From contig SCTU01000012.1 of NCBI GenBank assembly GCA_004297315.1, positions 1-20,588 on the forward strand: a stretch of 20,588 nt of DNA. The letters are read 5' to 3'. A program made the position numbers and the translations under genes. Positions 14,090 through 20,588 of this stretch are shown piece after piece. The stretch is from Dehalococcoidia bacterium. GTDB taxonomy: Bacteria; Chloroflexota; Dehalococcoidia; UBA2979. The notes under the pieces were generated by a model. The model was given only the letters and a program-made list of their open reading frames with translations. It had not been told where the DNA came from and ran no database searches. Within the stretch, counting starts at the first letter, position 1. The number at the start of each line of letters is the position of its first letter.

Positions 14090-15286
14090 CTAAGCAAGAG
14101 TCAGGCAGCGGAGGCCCGTGAGCGGTGCCTCCTTCGCCAGTGCCAGCACGCGGATGCGGCCGAGCCCTTCCGGCTCGCACAGCACCTCCGCGGCGCGCCG
14201 GTCGGCGGTGAACCGTTGGGCGTCGGCCGCGGCACGCTGAGAGGCCGTGCGGAGGGCGTCGCCAAGGCCGAGCGCCATCAGCGCCTCCGCTTGCGAGACC
14301 AGCGGCGCCGCCTCGAAGCCCTCGGCGGCGGCCGCCAACGAGGTGAAGTCGACGTGGACGGTGAGGTCGAGGCGGCCCGGCTCGGCGAGCGGGTCAGGCT
14401 GCGGCGAGTGGCGGCGGAACGCCATCAGCGTCCCCTGCCGCCGCCATGAGGCGTAGAGCTCGCGTGCGGGATGGCCGTAGTCGATCGACAGCACGTACCC
14501 CCGCTCGACCTTCGACGTAATGGCGCGCATCGCCTCGGACGCCACGAGCCCCACCTCGGCTAGCGCGCCGTCCCCCGGTTGGAGTCCCAGCCGCGCGAAG
14601 TACGCCTCGATCTCAGGGGTCGATGGCGGCCCTTCGACGAAACCGAGCGAGCCGTCGTCGTGCGTGACGTATCGCTCGAAGAGCGTGTCACCCTCGCGGC
14701 GGACGAGGTGCACCGGGAGGGCATCAAAGAACTCGTTGCTGACGACGACGCCGGTGATTCGCCCTGGCCGCGCGAGCCAGTCGGCGGTCAGCGCGTGTTC
14801 GACGTCGAAACCGGCGCCCGCGAGGTGCGCGCGCTGGTCCGCGAGGCGGTTCGGATGGCCGTCGAGCATGACGGGACGCACGGCGGCGAAGCAGCGCGGC
14901 ACGCGCGCGCGCAGCCACGTGAGGATCGCGCGCATGAACGCACCGCTGCCACAGCCCACCTCGACGAGCGCGAACGATGAAGGCTCTCCGAGGCGTTGCC
15001 AGCATTCGAGCACCTGGCGCGCCCACAGGTAGCCGAAGATCGGATGGACCTCCGGGCTGGTCTCGTAGTCGCCATCTCGTCCCCAGGTCAGCCCGGCGCG
15101 GCTGTAATAGCCGTGCTCGGGATGGCCGAGGGCCTGCGCCATGAAGTCGGCGAAGGTGATCCTTCCGCCCGCCGCGTCGATCCGGGCGATGAGTAGCGGG
15201 AGCAGCGGCGTCTGCGTCGCAAGGGCGAATTCGTCCGCGAGTGCGAAGTCGTCGGTCTCGATGTTCGTGTCGCGGGAAGCCGTCAT
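14090..15286 (-). CDS. SAM-dependent methyltransferase, MidA/NDUFAF7 family
   Basis: This 398-residue protein matches the MidA/NDUFAF7 family (Methyltransf_28). It has ITFADFMAQALGHPEHGYYS (43-62), GRDGDYETSPEVHPIFG (69-85), the SAM-binding EVGCGSGAFMRAIL (109-122), SNEFFDALPVHLV (183-195) and LSIDYGHPARELY. In mitochondria NDUFAF7 methylates an arginine of the complex I 49-kDa subunit and is needed for assembly. In bacteria the substrate is mostly unknown. The presence of nuoI and nuoG 4 kb away fits that link but does not prove it. The start is ATG at 15286; 31 bases separate it from the phosphodiesterase gene upstream. Confidence 0.88.
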   Translation of the reverse strand: MTASRDTNIETDDFALADEFALATQTPLLPLLIARIDAAGGRITFADFMAQALGHPEHGYYSRAGLTWGRDGDYETSPEVHPIFGYLWARQVLECWQRLGEPSSFALVEVGCGSGAFMRAILTWLRARVPRCFAAVRPVMLDGHPNRLADQRAHLAGAGFDVEHALTADWLARPGRITGVVVSNEFFDALPVHLVRREGDTLFERYVTHDDGSLGFVEGPPSTPEIEAYFARLGLQPGDGALAEVGLVASEAMRAITSKVERGYVLSIDYGHPARELYASWRRQGTLMAFRRHSPQPDPLAEPGRLDLTVHVDFTSLAAAAEGFEAAPLVSQAEALMALGLGDALRTASQRAAADAQRFTADRRAAEVLCEPEGLGRIRVLALAKEAPLTGLRCLTLA

Positions 15287-15317
15287 GCCGCGATCGTAGC
15301 CCGCGGGACCGAGGCGG

Positions 15318-15953
15318 TCAGAGCGTGTTCAGCACAGGGATCCGGTTCGACGTGATGCGGTCGACGCCCCAGGCCTTGAGGTCGAGGGCGCGGGCCACGT
15401 CGTCCACCGTCCAGACTCCCACGTCTCCCGCGCGCATCCGAAGCGCCTGCACCTCGTCCGGCGTGTGGAGCAGGGTGTGGCGGACGACCACCGGCATGGG
15501 GCCGATCCGCCTCGCGTCGCGCCCGGCGAGGTAGGCACGCAGTTGCCGCTCGCTGCGGACGGAGCAGGCCACGCTGAGGTCGGGCAGCCACGCCTGCACG
15601 CGCTCGGCGAGGTGCCAGTCCTCGCAGGTCACGCGCAGCCGGGAGCGGTCGAGGGGTTCGAGCAGCCGCGCGACGTCGGGGGCGGGGTCGCCGGCCCAGG
15701 CCCGCAGGTCGAGGACCAGTTCGGCGTGCTCGATCACCTCAAAGAGCGCCTCGAAGGAGACGGGGAGCAGGTGGGTCAGGCCGCGGTGGCTCACCCCAAA
15801 ACCGGAACGGCCGATCGGCCGCTCGTGGTGGGCGACGAGATGGCCGCCCACCGACCAGAGGTCGGCCTCGATCGCGTCGACGGCGGGATGGCGGCTGAGC
15901 GCGTGCAGGCTGAGGTCGTTCCCTGCGCGGTGCAGGATGCGCTGGACGGACAT
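15318..15953 (-). CDS. Glycerophosphodiester phosphodiesterase-like protein
   Basis: This 211-residue protein resembles the GDPD family TIM barrel. It has HRAGN at the N-terminus (His8, Arg9), an acidic metal pair in IEADLW (Glu29, Asp31), a catalytic-type histidine in LVAHHE (42-43), late VGVWTVDD and C-terminal ITSNRIPVL. GDPDs hydrolyse deacylated phospholipids to glycerol 3-phosphate and an alcohol. The usual ENT after HRG is missing and the protein is shorter than typical (about 240-250), so substrate choice may differ. The ATG at 15953 is chosen because the HRAGN motif follows at once; the ribosome site is weak. The stop of the YjbQ-like gene lies 17 bases upstream, so coupling by read-through is likely. 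No signal peptide, so cytoplasmic. Confidence 0.8.
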   Translation of the reverse strand: MSVQRILHRAGNDLSLHALSRHPAVDAIEADLWSVGGHLVAHHERPIGRSGFGVSHRGLTHLLPVSFEALFEVIEHAELVLDLRAWAGDPAPDVARLLEPLDRSRLRVTCEDWHLAERVQAWLPDLSVACSVRSERQLRAYLAGRDARRIGPMPVVVRHTLLHTPDEVQALRMRAGDVGVWTVDDVARALDLKAWGVDRITSNRIPVLNTL

Positions 15954-15970
15954 CGAGGAGATCGTCGGTA

Positions 15971-16492
15971 CTAGCGCGGGTGTGCGGCGCCGAGTGCCTG
16001 CACGAACACGGAACGCGGGCGCGCGTGGTCGAGTTCGATCAGGAAGATGCTCTGCCACTGGCCGATGTGTGCTGCGCCGTTGTGGACCGGCACCGTCTCC
16101 GACGCGCCGAGGAACAGTTGCTGGCAATGGGCGTGGCCGTTGGCGCACTCGCGGTCGGTCATGTGGACGGTGCGGATCGAGAAGTCGTTGTGCTCGTAGT
16201 AGTCGCCGGCGGGGACGAGGCGCGAGAGGACGCGCGCCATGTCGTTCAGCAGCAGCGGCTCGTGCTCGTTGATCACCACGGCCGCCGTGGTGTGGTTCGA
16301 GACGATCGCGACCTGGCCGAACTCCACCCCGGAACGCGCGACCACATTTTGCACGTCGGCAGTGATGTCGATGAATTCGAGGGCGTGCGAGGTGTGGTAC
16401 TCAAGCGTCTCGGCGTAGGCGACGAACTGAGAGGCGGGGACCTGCGCCGCGTGGAGCGGTCGCGTGTCCGGACGCGGGATGCTCTCGACCAT
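15971..16492 (-). CDS. YjbQ/UPF0047 family protein
   Basis: This 173-residue protein is a member of the YjbQ family (PF01894). It has EFIDITADVQNVV, VSNHTTAAVVINEHEPLLLNDM, the H-rich NGHAHCQQLFLG and GQWQSIFLIELDHARPR, including the clustered conserved histidines thought to bind metal. E. coli YjbQ has weak thiamine-phosphate synthase activity, and databases use that name, but the physiological role is unsettled. Here it carries an N-terminal extension of about 25 residues relative to the shortest homologues. The start is ATG at 16492 with GGAGG 4 bases upstream. It appears to head the six-gene run that ends with trxB. Confidence 0.9.
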   Translation of the reverse strand: MVESIPRPDTRPLHAAQVPASQFVAYAETLEYHTSHALEFIDITADVQNVVARSGVEFGQVAIVSNHTTAAVVINEHEPLLLNDMARVLSRLVPAGDYYEHNDFSIRTVHMTDRECANGHAHCQQLFLGASETVPVHNGAAHIGQWQSIFLIELDHARPRSVFVQALGAAHPR

Positions 16493-16612
16493 GGGGCCTC
16501 CGCCTGTCCCTGGGCAGCCAAGGTGGGTGGCAACCGTGGGGACGTTCCGTCGAGCGTATCAGCGCGCGGGAGCGGGACGCCAGTACGGGCCGCCGCACCC
16601 GCCCAGCTGAAC

Positions 16613-17479
16613 CTAGCGTGGCCCGTCGCTGCGATGGCGGCGGAGGGAGCGTACCGCCTCTGTCACCGTGTGGATGTCGCGCGCCCCGGCCCGGAACCGG
16701 ACGTACTCCTCCAGGTCGCTCAGGGCCGAATCCACCTCTCCCAGGCGCTCCCGGAGCATTCCGCGGTCACGGATTTCGTCCAGGTCCCAAGGAAACATCG
16801 TGATCAGGAGGTCGATCACGCGGGCGGCGCGGTCCTCGTCCCCGTGCTGAAGGTACCCGGCCTTCAGATTGTGGAGCAGGCGCTGAATCACCTGCCGGGG
16901 GGAGAGGGAGGCGAGGTAGTGCTCCTTGTACGGGACCCGCGCGCCAAAGATGTTGCGCAGGAGCACCTGGCAGTCGCGAGGCGTGAGCAGGCGGCCGTAG
17001 TTGAAGACGTCGATCAGCAGGCTGTCGGCCTCGTCCGTCACGCCGGCCGGGGTGTAGCGGCAGATCAGGTGCCCGGGCAGCCCCACCGGGCGGACGTCGA
17101 GCCCCACCCGCTGGCACACCTCGGCGTACACGATGGCGAGCGTGACGGGGATGCCGAGGCGTTCCGAGAGCACCTCGCTCAGGTAGAGGTTCCGCGGGTC
17201 GTCGTAGGACTCGCTGTTCCCGCGGAAGCCGAGCTCGCGGTAGAGGTAGCGGTTGACGCCGCGGACGACGAGGTGCGGCGTTTGCCCGGCCGGGTCGCGT
17301 CCGAGTTGATGCGCGAGCGTGTCTGCCATGTCCTGCAGACGGCGTTCGTACGCGTCCAGGTCGATGTACGGGTACTCGGACTGCGCGATCACGAGGGCGG
17401 CGCGCGCGAGTGAGACGTCTTCGGCGGGCCCGCTGACTGCGTCGCGGAAGCGCGCGAGCGTCTCCTCGAAGGTGTTCAC
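16613..17479 (-). CDS. SirB1/transglutaminase-like family protein with C-terminal TPR-like helices
   Basis: This 288-residue protein has the Transglut_core2/SirB1 pattern: NLYLSEVLSERLGIPVTLAIVYAEVCQRVGLDVRPVGLPGHLICRY lies at about 97-142, followed by LIDVFNYGRLLT. The C-terminal third (LLHNLKAGYLQHGDEDRAARVIDLLITMFP and after) is built of helical TPR-like units. Family members are usually thought to lack transglutaminase activity, and their role is not known. The start is GTG at 17479, overlapping the plsY-like stop as GTGA (17476-17479). The frame continues open upstream inside plsY, but conserved sequence begins only after this GTG. A 120-base gap separates it from the YjbQ-like gene downstream. 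Confidence 0.85.
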   Translation of the reverse strand: MNTFEETLARFRDAVSGPAEDVSLARAALVIAQSEYPYIDLDAYERRLQDMADTLAHQLGRDPAGQTPHLVVRGVNRYLYRELGFRGNSESYDDPRNLYLSEVLSERLGIPVTLAIVYAEVCQRVGLDVRPVGLPGHLICRYTPAGVTDEADSLLIDVFNYGRLLTPRDCQVLLRNIFGARVPYKEHYLASLSPRQVIQRLLHNLKAGYLQHGDEDRAARVIDLLITMFPWDLDEIRDRGMLRERLGEVDSALSDLEEYVRFRAGARDIHTVTEAVRSLRRHRSDGPR

Positions 17480-18054
17480 CGCTTTACCCGGGTGCGCGCG
17501 GGCGTGAACCCCTCGAAGGCGACGATCTTCGCGGCGAGGATGGCAAGCAGCAGGACGATCCCGAGCGAGAGTTCCGTCGGGTATCGCAGCGCGATGGCGA
17601 ACAGGGGCACGGCCGTCAGGCCGACGAACCCCGAGAACCGCTTGCGCCTCGTCACAACGAACAGCACGAAGGACAGCAGCACCGCGGGCAGCGTCGCCAG
17701 CGGCGCGAGCGCGATCCACGCGCCGACGGTCGTCGCCGTGCCGTTGCCCCCGCGGAACCGCAGGAAGACCGAATAGTCGTGTCCGATGACCGCCGCGAGC
17801 GCCGCGAAGACCGCGAGCATGTGGCTGTCGCTCACCCAGTACGCGAGGCCGACTGCTGCCGTCCCCTTGCCGATGTCGCCGGCCGCCGCGATTAAAGCGG
17901 GCACGAGGCCGATGTTGTCCCAGACATTCATCACGCCGGGGTTGCCGTCGCCGATGTGACGGATGTCGCGGCCAGTCCAGACGAAGGCAACCGCATACGA
18001 GGCCGGGATCGACCCGAGCAGGTATGCAGTGGCAAGGATCATCGTGACGGTCAC
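17476..18054 (-). CDS. plsY: Acyl-phosphate:glycerol-3-phosphate acyltransferase-like membrane protein (PlsY family)
   Basis: This 192-residue integral membrane protein has about five hydrophobic helices and PlsY landmarks: YLLGSIPASY (11-20), GDGNPGVMNVW (36-45), GDIGKG (59-64) and GHDYSVFLRFRGGNGTATTVG (91-111). PlsY starts phospholipid synthesis by moving an acyl group from acyl-phosphate to glycerol 3-phosphate. The normally invariant-looking GSGN.GATN and GGKGVAT motifs read GDGNPGVMN and GGNGTAT here, so a paralogue with changed activity is possible. I chose GTG at 18054 (GGAGG 5 bases upstream); ATG 18042, or the open frame up to 18144, are alternatives. It is coupled to the SirB1-like gene by a 4-base overlap. 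Confidence 0.8.
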   Translation of the reverse strand: MTVTMILATAYLLGSIPASYAVAFVWTGRDIRHIGDGNPGVMNVWDNIGLVPALIAAAGDIGKGTAAVGLAYWVSDSHMLAVFAALAAVIGHDYSVFLRFRGGNGTATTVGAWIALAPLATLPAVLLSFVLFVVTRRKRFSGFVGLTAVPLFAIALRYPTELSLGIVLLLAILAAKIVAFEGFTPARTRVKR

Positions 18055-18116
18055 ACGGGCCTCCGGGTGCGCATGCCCCATGATATCGCGGCCACGGTTT
18101 GAGGCACCTCCTGACT

Positions 18117-18142
18117 GGCGCGTTGGGCACCCAACCCGCGCC
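18117..18142 (-). terminator. Possible terminator hairpin after the cupredoxin gene
   Basis: GGCGCG-TTGGG pairs with CCCAA-CGCGCC around a tiny loop, with a two-base CC bulge. It begins about 20 bases after the cupredoxin stop codon on the minus strand. No T-run follows, so it may be a weak terminator or only a stabilising 3' hairpin. Confidence 0.35.
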
Positions 18143-18162
18143 ATTCGGGCGGTGCATGTCGG

Positions 18163-18621
18163 CTATTGGACGATGAGGAACGCCTTCATGTCCGGGTGGA
18201 TCGAGCAGGAGTACGCGAAGGTCCCAGCCTTGCCAGCGGTGAACTTGGCGGTCTCATTCTGTGCGAGTGATCCCGAATCGAATGTCGTGCCGTCGTCTGA
18301 CGTCGCGGTGTGCGCCGTGGCGTCGCGGTTGACGAACTCGACGACCGTGCCGGCCTTGACGGTCAGCGTGGGCAACTTGGCGCCACTGATGATGGCCTTT
18401 ACGGTCCCGTCTGCCCCGGGTGTGCTCAGCGGCGGGACGGCGGCCGGGCCTGCGGGTTTGGCCGCCGCCGCGGCTGCGGTCGTCGCTGCCGCGGGAGGTG
18501 TCGCGGTTGAGGTGGCTGCGGCCGGCGTCGGCGCTGCCGGCTTCGCCTCCTCGCTGCTGCATGCAGCTCCGACCAGAGCTACTGCCGCGCACGCTAGGCT
18601 CGCCCATCGGATCGAATGCAT
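18163..18621 (-). CDS. Cupredoxin-domain lipoprotein (blue-copper protein)
   Basis: This 152-residue protein has a signal peptide ending VGAAC (Cys21, an imperfect lipobox), then an Ala/Pro/Thr-rich low-complexity linker (about 28-65), then a plastocyanin/azurin-like domain. The type 1 copper ligands are visible: His104 in ATAHTATSD, and Cys139, His142 and Met145 in CSIHPDM. It probably carries single electrons at the outer face of the membrane, tethered by lipid and a flexible spacer. The start is ATG at 18621 with AGGGGGACAG before it. Neighbours give no clear partner; a terminal oxidase or nitrogen-oxide reductase would be the expected one. The domain is secure; the partner is unknown. Confidence 0.92.
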   Translation of the reverse strand: MHSIRWASLACAAVALVGAACSSEEAKPAAPTPAAATSTATPPAAATTAAAAAAKPAGPAAVPPLSTPGADGTVKAIISGAKLPTLTVKAGTVVEFVNRDATAHTATSDDGTTFDSGSLAQNETAKFTAGKAGTFAYSCSIHPDMKAFLIVQ

Positions 18622-18720
18622 CTGTCCCCCTGACGCCACGCCTCGCGAGCGCGGCAGGTCAGAGGGCGCCCGGTGGCCGCACCCGCATCCGGGTACCGAC
18701 CGCCCTCGCGACACCGAACG

Positions 18721-18748
18721 CCGGTATCTCGTGCATCGAGCGTACCGG
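18721..18748. repeat. Inverted repeat downstream of the DUF2203 gene
   Basis: CCGGTA (18721-18726) pairs with TACCGG (18743-18748) and CTCG with CGAG inside, with a 1/2-base internal loop and a 5-base loop. It lies 18 bases past the DUF2203 stop and about 100 bases upstream of the cupredoxin start on the same strand. No T-tract is present. It could be a terminator-like hairpin or an operator for the cupredoxin gene. Confidence 0.35.
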
Positions 18749-18765
18749 TGAAGGCTGGATCCCGG

Positions 18766-19170
18766 CTACGCCTCGGCGAGGGGACGGCGGCCGGAGAACC
18801 CGGTGGTGCGTGGGTGCCACCACGCGATGTCCTCCTCGCCGGCGCGCCAGCACCAGTAGGCAAGCGTGCCGTTGATCGTGGTCGGGAAGTCGATCAGGCC
18901 GTCGTCGATCCCCTTGATCTCGGCGCCGGCGCCCGTGATCGAGCCGATCAGGCGGCGGGCCTCCTCGCCGAGGCGGCGTTGCTGGAGGTTGAGTTCGCGG
19001 AGGCGGCGGTCGCCGACGACACCGTTGTTGAGGTGGCGGCGGTTGAGCGCGTTCAGTTCGTCCTTCACGGCGCGCAGCGCTGCCTGAGTCCGTTGGAGAT
19101 CACCCACGGCACCGCGGATCAGCCGGAGTGCGGCCCGCGCTTCGTCGAGTGTGAAGTTGCCCTGGGGCAC
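18766..19170 (-). CDS. DUF2203 family protein
   Basis: This 134-residue protein fits DUF2203: FTLDEARAALRLIRGAV at the start, a long helical middle (about 20-80, heptad-like and Arg/Glu-rich), then the family end motif GAEIKGIDDGLIDFPTTINGTLAYWCWRAGEEDIAWWHPRTTGFSGR. The function of the family is unknown. The conserved Asp/Glu, Trp and His residues at the C-terminus suggest a binding or metal site, which is speculation. The start is GTG at 19170, only 6 bases after the stop of the upstream membrane-anchored gene, so the two are co-transcribed; the ribosome site is weak. No signal peptide or membrane helix. Confidence 0.85.
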   Translation of the reverse strand: MPQGNFTLDEARAALRLIRGAVGDLQRTQAALRAVKDELNALNRRHLNNGVVGDRRLRELNLQQRRLGEEARRLIGSITGAGAEIKGIDDGLIDFPTTINGTLAYWCWRAGEEDIAWWHPRTTGFSGRRPLAEA

Positions 19171-19176
19171 CGCAGG

Positions 19177-19620
19177 CTAGTCCGGCTGGACGCTGCCGCC
19201 GAAGGCGTCGTCCGGTGGGCGGTACAGGTCGTCGTCGACGACGCCCGAGGACGTGCGCCACGCGCCACCCGACCACATCTCGTGGGCGTCGAAGCCGAGG
19301 GCGCCCGACGCGGCGCGCTCGACGGCCTGGCGGAGCGAGGCGAGGTCGCCGCCGAAGGCGGCCACGCCCAGGTTCACCCCGAACGCGGCGAGCGGGGAGG
19401 GGATGTGCAACCACGACCACGGGGCATCGTGCACGCGGAGCGCGGCCACGACACCGGGGACGACGTCCTGCGGCCGCAGAGTGACCCGGCGGATATCCAG
19501 GTCCATCGGGTCCAGGCCGGCCTGCTGGCGGTGGCGCGCCTCCAGGACCACTCGGCCCAGCACGGCGCCGGCGACGGCGCCCGCGAGGACAAGGAATGCG
19601 TTGCGGAGACGGACAAGCAT
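19177..19620 (-). CDS. Unrecognised membrane-anchored protein
   Basis: I do not recognise a family. The 147 residues begin with one hydrophobic segment (AFLVLAGAVAGAVLGRVVL, about 8-26), probably an uncleaved anchor, followed by a soluble part. Visible points are DLDIRRVTLRPQDVVPGVVAALRV, a Trp pair in APWSWLHIP, a Gly/Ala-rich stretch (PLAAFGVNLGVAAFGGD) and an acidic tail (GVVDDDLYRPPDD). It has no cysteine. The ATG at 19620 has a poor ribosome site, and an inverted repeat lies just before it. The gene is six bases from the DUF2203 gene, so the two probably act together or at least share a transcript. Confidence 0.7.
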   Translation of the reverse strand: MLVRLRNAFLVLAGAVAGAVLGRVVLEARHRQQAGLDPMDLDIRRVTLRPQDVVPGVVAALRVHDAPWSWLHIPSPLAAFGVNLGVAAFGGDLASLRQAVERAASGALGFDAHEMWSGGAWRTSSGVVDDDLYRPPDDAFGGSVQPD

Positions 19621-19627
19621 CAGGCGT

Positions 19628-19661
19628 TCACTTTCGTACCGGTTCGACGGTACGCAAGTGA
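19628..19661. repeat. Inverted repeat in the divergent gap, next to the 19620 start codon
   Basis: TCACTT-T-CGTACCG (19628-19641) pairs with CGGTACG-C-AAGTGA (19648-19661), a 14-bp stem with one mismatch and a 6-base loop. It ends 7 bases before the ATG of the minus-strand gene, so in its mRNA the hairpin would cover the ribosome site. It could equally be an operator. A looser outer pair, ACTTTCG at 19630 and CGAAAGT at 19691, frames 68 bases and could be the ends of a small mobile relic. Confidence 0.5.
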
Positions 19662-19711
19662 GGCAAAAGGGGTCAAACCGTCAGGCACCGCGAAAGTAAT
19701 GTTGAGGTGTA

Positions 19712-19740
19712 TTGACACGTTTGCCGTTAGATGCCAGACT
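19712..19740 (+). promoter_or_regulatory. Possible promoter of the aquaporin gene
   Basis: A perfect TTGACA (19712-19717) is followed after 17 bases by CAGACT (19735-19740), a poor -10. This leaves a leader of about 30 bases before the ATG at 19779. The -35 stands out in GC-rich DNA, but the weak -10 keeps this tentative. Confidence 0.3.
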
Positions 19741-19778
19741 GCCGGAATCGACCGCCACCGGGCGAATGTGAGGCCGGT

Positions 19779-20459
19779 ATGGACGACGCGATCGACCCCC
19801 GCGCCCTGGTTGTTGAAGCGATCGGCACGTTCACGCTGATCTTCGCCGGCACGGGCGCCGTGATGATCGCGGCGGGCAAGACCAACATCGGCCTCCTCGA
19901 GATCGCCTTCGCCCACGGCCTCGCGATCGCGCTCATGGTCTCCGCACTCGGCGCCATCTCCGGCGGCCACTTCAACCCCGCCGTCACGGTTGCGATGTGG
20001 GTTACGCGACGCATCGGGACGGTGGGCGCGGCCGGCTATGTGGTCGCGCAACTCGCTGGCGCCGTGCTCGCTTCGCTCGCGCTCCGCGTGCTGTTCCCGG
20101 AAGGCCTGCGCGAGGAAGCGCAGATGGGCGCGACGCTGCTCGGCCCCGGCATCGATTTCGCGCGTGGGGTGGGCATCGAGGCCATCCTGACGTTCTTCCT
20201 GGTCGTCGTGATCTTCGGGACCGCAGTCGACGCGCGGGCGCCGAAACTGGGCGGGATCGCGATCGGCCTGACGATCACGATGGACATCCTCGTGGGCGGG
20301 CCGCTCACGGGCGCGGCGATGAACCCGGCGCGAGCGTTCGGCCCGGCGGTCGTCGCCGGCGTCTGGGACGACCACGTCGTGTACTGGATCGGCCCGATCA
20401 TCGGCGCCGTCGCCGCCGGGCTGCTCTACCACTACGTGCTAATCGAGGAGCAGCCCTGA
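19779..20459 (+). CDS. Aquaporin / MIP family channel
   Basis: This 226-residue protein has six hydrophobic helices and the two channel loops, SGGHFNPAVT (NPA at 66-68) and GAAMNPARAFGPA (NPA at 182-184). By spacing to the NPA motifs, the selectivity-filter residues are His46 (helix 2), Ile170 (helix 5), Ala179 and Arg185. This HIAR set differs from water-specific AqpZ (F/H/T/R) and from glycerol facilitators, and equals that of some plant tonoplast aquaporins, which pass water plus small neutral solutes. The absence of the GlpF-type insertion also argues against a glycerol facilitator. The ATG at 19779 has GAGG 6 bases before it; an in-frame ATG at 19731 would add a non-conserved leader. It stands alone and ends near a terminator. 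Confidence 0.93.
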   Translation: MDDAIDPRALVVEAIGTFTLIFAGTGAVMIAAGKTNIGLLEIAFAHGLAIALMVSALGAISGGHFNPAVTVAMWVTRRIGTVGAAGYVVAQLAGAVLASLALRVLFPEGLREEAQMGATLLGPGIDFARGVGIEAILTFFLVVVIFGTAVDARAPKLGGIAIGLTITMDILVGGPLTGAAMNPARAFGPAVVAGVWDDHVVYWIGPIIGAVAAGLLYHYVLIEEQP

Positions 20460-20551
20460 CCCACGCGAGCGCGGCGCACGTCCGCGCGATTCCCAACCGA
20501 CACCCGCATCTGTCGCAACTATTACCCCCGCCGCACGGCAGATGTTGGTGA

Positions 20552-20577
20552 GAGGGCGGCCCGCAAGGGCCGCCCTC
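20552..20577 (+). terminator. Terminator downstream of the aquaporin gene
   Basis: An 11-bp perfect GC-rich stem (20552-20562 with 20567-20577) closes a GCAA tetraloop and is followed by GAACTTTCT. The T-tract is weak, but the stem is strong and lies 92 bases after the aquaporin stop. The intervening 20460-20551 holds no visible gene. Confidence 0.7.
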
Positions 20578-20588
20578 GAACTTTCTCC

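Noticed and set aside
15980..17413. Plus-strand open frame (477 codons) opposite the YjbQ-like and SirB1-like genes
   Set aside because: It spans two recognised genes and the gap between them, with no family-like sequence.
19620..20432. Minus-strand open frame (270 codons) opposite the aquaporin
   Set aside because: The product is Arg/Asp/His-rich without domain features, while the plus strand encodes a full six-helix channel with both NPA motifs.
1..20588. tRNA, rRNA, CRISPR arrays, complete insertion sequences
   Set aside because: None seen by eye: no cloverleaf-like segment, no regularly spaced repeats, no transposase motif. A tRNAscan/Infernal run would be needed to exclude small RNAs.

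Overview
The window is GC-rich bacterial DNA, densely packed with housekeeping and stress genes. GTG and TTG starts are common, 4-base ATGA/GTGA overlaps recur, and I saw no complete insertion sequence, CRISPR array, tRNA or rRNA. A CIRCE/HrcA site, a NuoI-NuoG pair with an unusual cysteine pattern, a bacterial PAC2-family protein and a DUF2203 gene together suggest Chloroflexota, possibly Dehalococcoidia-like. That placement is inference from gene content, not a phylogeny.

Layout. 1-4.7 kb: the tail of a small helix-turn-helix protein gene; a strong minus-strand terminator; a LppX/LprG-like lipoprotein (-); an MBL-fold hydrolase (+); a D-2-hydroxyacid dehydrogenase coupled to an OPRT-like phosphoribosyltransferase (-); a DUF429 protein (-); and a single-domain rhodanese (+). 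4.7-7.1 kb (-): a PAS/GAF/HisKA/REC signalling protein with no ATPase domain, and a Lon-substrate-binding-domain protein. Two inverted DnaA-box-like sites lie between them. 7.2-10.4 kb (-): nuoI followed by nuoG, separated by a strong hairpin.

10.4-12.1 kb: a 281-bp divergent region holds a perfect CIRCE operator (TTAGCACTC-N9-GAGTGCTAA). It faces a two-gene plus-strand operon of an unrecognised 150-residue protein and a PAC2-family (proteasome-assembly-chaperone-like) protein. This is the most interesting part of the window: CIRCE normally controls groESL and dnaK, so these two genes look like a previously unassigned heat-shock (HrcA) unit.

12.1-16.5 kb (-): a compact six-gene run, in transcription order YjbQ-like, GDPD-like phosphodiesterase, MidA/NDUFAF7-like methyltransferase, IscU/NifU-type scaffold, MobA/MocA-like nucleotidyltransferase and thioredoxin reductase. 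The theme appears to be cofactor, Fe-S and redox maintenance. 16.6-18.1 kb (-): PlsY-like acyltransferase overlapping a SirB1/transglutaminase-like protein. 18.2-19.6 kb (-): a cupredoxin lipoprotein, a DUF2203 protein and an unrecognised membrane-anchored protein. 19.8-20.5 kb (+): an aquaporin with a plant-TIP-like selectivity filter, ending in a hairpin terminator.

No gene-free stretch exceeds 300 bases. The longest is 10379-10659, which contains the CIRCE site. Gaps 6269-6395 (DnaA-like boxes), 18622-18765 (hairpin) and 19621-19778 (inverted repeats, possible promoter) are described below. In 7053-7207 and 16493-16612 I see nothing definite.
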